NCBI GenBank assembly: GCA_964017125.1
Contig: OZ024903.1
Coordinates: forward strand, 59,334,170 to 59,398,169
DNA: 64,000 nucleotides
Direction: 5' to 3'
DNA from: Flabesymbios commensalis
Lineage: Eukaryota; Annelida; Polychaeta; Terebellida; Flabelligeridae
Part shown: positions 61,598 to 64,000 of the stretch, one piece after another
Position numbering within the stretch: position 1 is the first letter of the stretch
Layout of the letters: each line of letters opens with the position of its first letter
Made by a program: the position numbers and the translations under genes
The notes under the pieces: generated by a model
Database searches by the model: none
Seen by the model: the letters and a program-made list of their open reading frames with translations, nothing else
What the model was told of the DNA's origin: nothing

Positions 61598-62254
61598 TAT
61601 ATATCGAATAGCTTTACTACGAGGATTTAAAAGGTGGATAGGGTAGTTGGACGATGATTCTGTTCGCGTTGGTCGATCTTCTAACGAAGATCTGGTGGAA
61701 ATATTACGAAGTGTATACCATTTTATGGAATTCTTACTGACCAATCTATTGAATGGCACATTCTTCTCCACAAATGAATTGGGACGATATTTCACGGCAT
61801 AAAAAACTGACTTAAATTCGTCTTTTGACACACAAGCACAAAATACATATGACAGCCTCAAACTTGCCCATATGTTTATCACTTTTGGCATTGTCCACCC
61901 AGTTATCGTCATATAAGAGACCTTTCATCAAATTTATTACATCACCAGCAAGGGATCACCACCAGGGATCAGTTTCCCCTGTTGCTGTAACTCGTACAAC
62001 TGTACACCACTAACAATGGCTGGTCCACCACGCTGCGGTGCAATGTCTGCTTTAGTACGCGAAACCTCAATTGCATGGTGCTGGGACAACTGACCCCAAA
62101 CTAGAGACCGCACTTGAAACACGAAAAAGCTGCTTTTTACATAAGCTGTTGTGCACAAATCTGGATGTATAATATATTTTTTTCGAGTTCTAATTGTTTG
62201 TGAAACTATTAGTGGGGATGTTTTTGTGGTATTTTGATAGTTAAAATATGCCAC
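61598..62254 (-). pseudogene. unidentified coding-like sequence in two frames
   Basis: Between about 62120 and 61950 the minus strand reads VRSLVWGQLSQHHAIEVSR, then TKADIAPQRGGPAIVSGVQL and YELQQQGKLIPGGDPLLVM before a stop. A second open stretch (61912-61598) reads DNWVDNAKSDKHMGKFEAV in one frame. The composition looks like real protein, but I recognise no domain and no intron signals connect the pieces convincingly. A decayed transposon ORF or an exon of an unknown gene are both possible. Confidence 0.3.
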
Positions 62255-62500
62255 CTATATCGAAATGTTCATTTCATGGCGGCCGTCTTGAATTAGTGGG
62301 GATGTTTTTGTGCTTAAATAATTCCCGTGGTATTTTGATGGTTAAAATATGCCATCTATATCAAAATGTTCATTTCATAGCGGCCGTCTTGAATTAGTGG
62401 GGATGTTTTTGTGCTTAAATAAATTCCCGTGGTATTTTAATGGTTAAAATATGCCACCTATATCAAATTGTTCATTTCATGGCGGCCGTCTAGAATTTTG
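62211..62500 (+). repeat. ~101-bp tandem repeat, three copies
   Basis: AGTGGGGATGTTTTTGTG starts units at 62211, 62295 and 62396. Each continues GGTATTTTGATGGTTAAAAT, ATGCCACCTATATC and TTCATTTCATGGCGGCCGTC. The first unit lacks about 17 bp. The later passages at 62626-62650 and 62840-62870 carry single words of the unit. Confidence 0.85.
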
Positions 62501-62879
62501 CATAATATTGATGTCTAATAAATGTATCAATTGTTTTATTGCATTCCTTGATTGCGAAAACATACGGTTTGGTGAGATAATCTTGTATCTATCTAAATTA
62601 TTAACGACGATATGCTCACTTTAGTTATTTCATGGCGGCCATTATTGAATTTTGCATGCATATGATGTCAAATAAATGTATCATTTGTTTTATTGCATAT
62701 CTTGATATCGAACATATACATATGGTTTTGTGAAATAATATTGTCTCTATCACAATTATTGATGATAAGAGGGTTTGGACACCCATTTGCGAACTCCATC
62801 AAACTTTTTCTTATTCTGTGGTCCATTCTGAACATTTCATATAGGTGGCATATTTTAACCGATGAATTCCCACGGGATT

Positions 62880-62972
62880 ACACTAATGCTGGATTAATGT
62901 TGTGTCAGCGTTGCAGGAGGTGAGCCAACCCTAAGACATCATTGGGCCAATATGCCGCGTTTACTGGGTATT
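62880..62972. mobile_element. hairpin MITE remnant
   Basis: ACTAATGCTGGATTAATG, GCGTTGCAGGAGGTGAGC and the right end CGCGTTTACTGGG. It is a member of the TTGGACCAACGTC family with a damaged left end. Confidence 0.5.
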
Positions 62973-63399
62973 CAATTGCATGCCAGCTGATATAAGGGCA
63001 ATTTCACATATAGGGTGCATTTAGGAAAAATTGAAACTTTACACAATTTTTTAGCAAATACTGCTAGATATTTATATGAAACATTTTTTATTTTAACAAG
63101 GGTTGTATGGGGAAACAACAGACCAAATTTTATAAAGTTTTGTCAATTATTTCTTCATGAATCAGTGGTATTTATGTTATTTTCAACACATTTTGCAGTC
63201 TCATCCCGGAATTGTCTTCATAGGAGGGTTTTTCTATTCCAGATATGCATCTAACACACAAATAAAGTTACACACAAATAAAGTTTTATTTGTGGTATGG
63301 TTATTGGTCTGACGATTTAAACGACACATGTTTGACAAAAATCGAGTCACAAAATCTGCTTTTATGTGTATTTATTGAGTTTAAAGTATTTTCCGTTAA

Positions 63400-63800
63400 A
63401 AGTTTTTTTCATTTTTTCCCGCCAGTACATCACTGCCCAGCTTGAACCATCTACATATATATAGACATTTAATTACCCTTTTGAAAAGGTCTGGTGGTTA
63501 TATATGGCATACAAATACTTTAAACTGATTGCTGATTAACATTAGCAAATTAATTAGAATTACCTGTATGTATGTGAAAATTCCGTTAAAATAATGTCCC
63601 CTCCAGTACATCACTATTCAAGATCCACGCAGTGTGTTTTTCTAAGATATATTATTATTGCAATATAACCTGCCTCTTTGAGCCCCCACGTGGATATTAA
63701 TTGGAAATTCATGTTACAACAACCACATATTTATACATTTTTAGATGAAAATAGTGTTAAATTAGAATTGTCCCCTCCAGTACATAATATCAATATTTAG
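63400..63800 (+). repeat. degenerate ~178-bp tandem repeat
   Basis: TCCCCTCCAGTACATCA-like words occur with CCAGTACAT at 63422, 63603 and 63777 (spacings 181 and 174). GTTAAAA and TTAGAATT words precede them. Units are strongly diverged elsewhere. Confidence 0.6.
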
Positions 63801-64000
63801 TATTCTTTGTGTGATAAGACCTATTTTTTGTAATTTACTGATCTATATTGGTAATTATGTATTATTATAATAAAGCCTTCGTTAATGGCAGCCACTAGAC
63901 ACCAACAAATTGATATTTATTAAAAATACATATGTATTTCATTAATGGATAAGTTGTAACCAAAAAATATTTTGTGGGTGTTTCCTTTGTTCATTTTTAA

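Overview
The window is eukaryotic, AT-rich, intron-containing DNA with a very high load of transposon remnants. The organism is most likely a marine invertebrate deuterostome, and an echinoderm is my best guess. The reasons are two host genes whose proteins are close to their vertebrate counterparts, tRNA-derived SINEs, LINE remnants ending in (ATT)n, many palindromic MITEs and frequent AGGCCT words. This is inference from style; no species is proved. I see no bacterial-type genes, CRISPR array, rRNA or intact tRNA gene.

Only two host genes can be supported. TMEM97 (sigma-2 receptor, an EXPERA-family ER membrane protein) is on the plus strand in three coding exons (7521-7637, 10296-10440, 18292-18548). 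They give a complete 172-residue protein with the ligand-site acidic residues and a C-terminal dilysine motif. An ASPHD gene (aspartate beta-hydroxylase domain protein) is on the minus strand in two coding exons (51719-52427, 50945-51156). They give 306 residues with both iron-binding histidines. A short candidate terminal exon at 458-534 is unidentified. The two genes are about 32 kb apart and point towards each other, with no sign that they work together.

Layout: 1-7000 holds TTAA-flanked and palindromic MITEs and a composite tandem-repeat element. 7000-18550 is TMEM97; intron 1 carries a 28-bp minisatellite in two opposite-facing arrays and intron 2 carries two LINE fragments and a trinucleotide array. 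19612-29326 holds two TGAGGTCA/TGACATCA satellites around a broken Gypsy-like LTR element. 30500-37800 holds MITEs, SINEs, a 98-99% identical direct duplication and TCAGAAGGCCC minisatellites. 38452-43399 is a second LTR element of the same family on the other strand, framed by LTRs and a 4-bp target duplication. A fold-back element (43440-45745), nested palindromic MITEs, ASPHD, another LINE fragment, a second long composite array (55215-57450), a SINE and several degenerate tandem repeats follow.

The most interesting material is in the repeats: two LTR elements with a shared interior of about 4.1-4.2 kb and no visible pol gene; a MITE superfamily that keeps its CCCAGCAAACA-type ends while its interior is built from different short words; and an inverted array sitting between direct duplicates in TMEM97 intron 1. 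No new host enzyme system or defence system was found.
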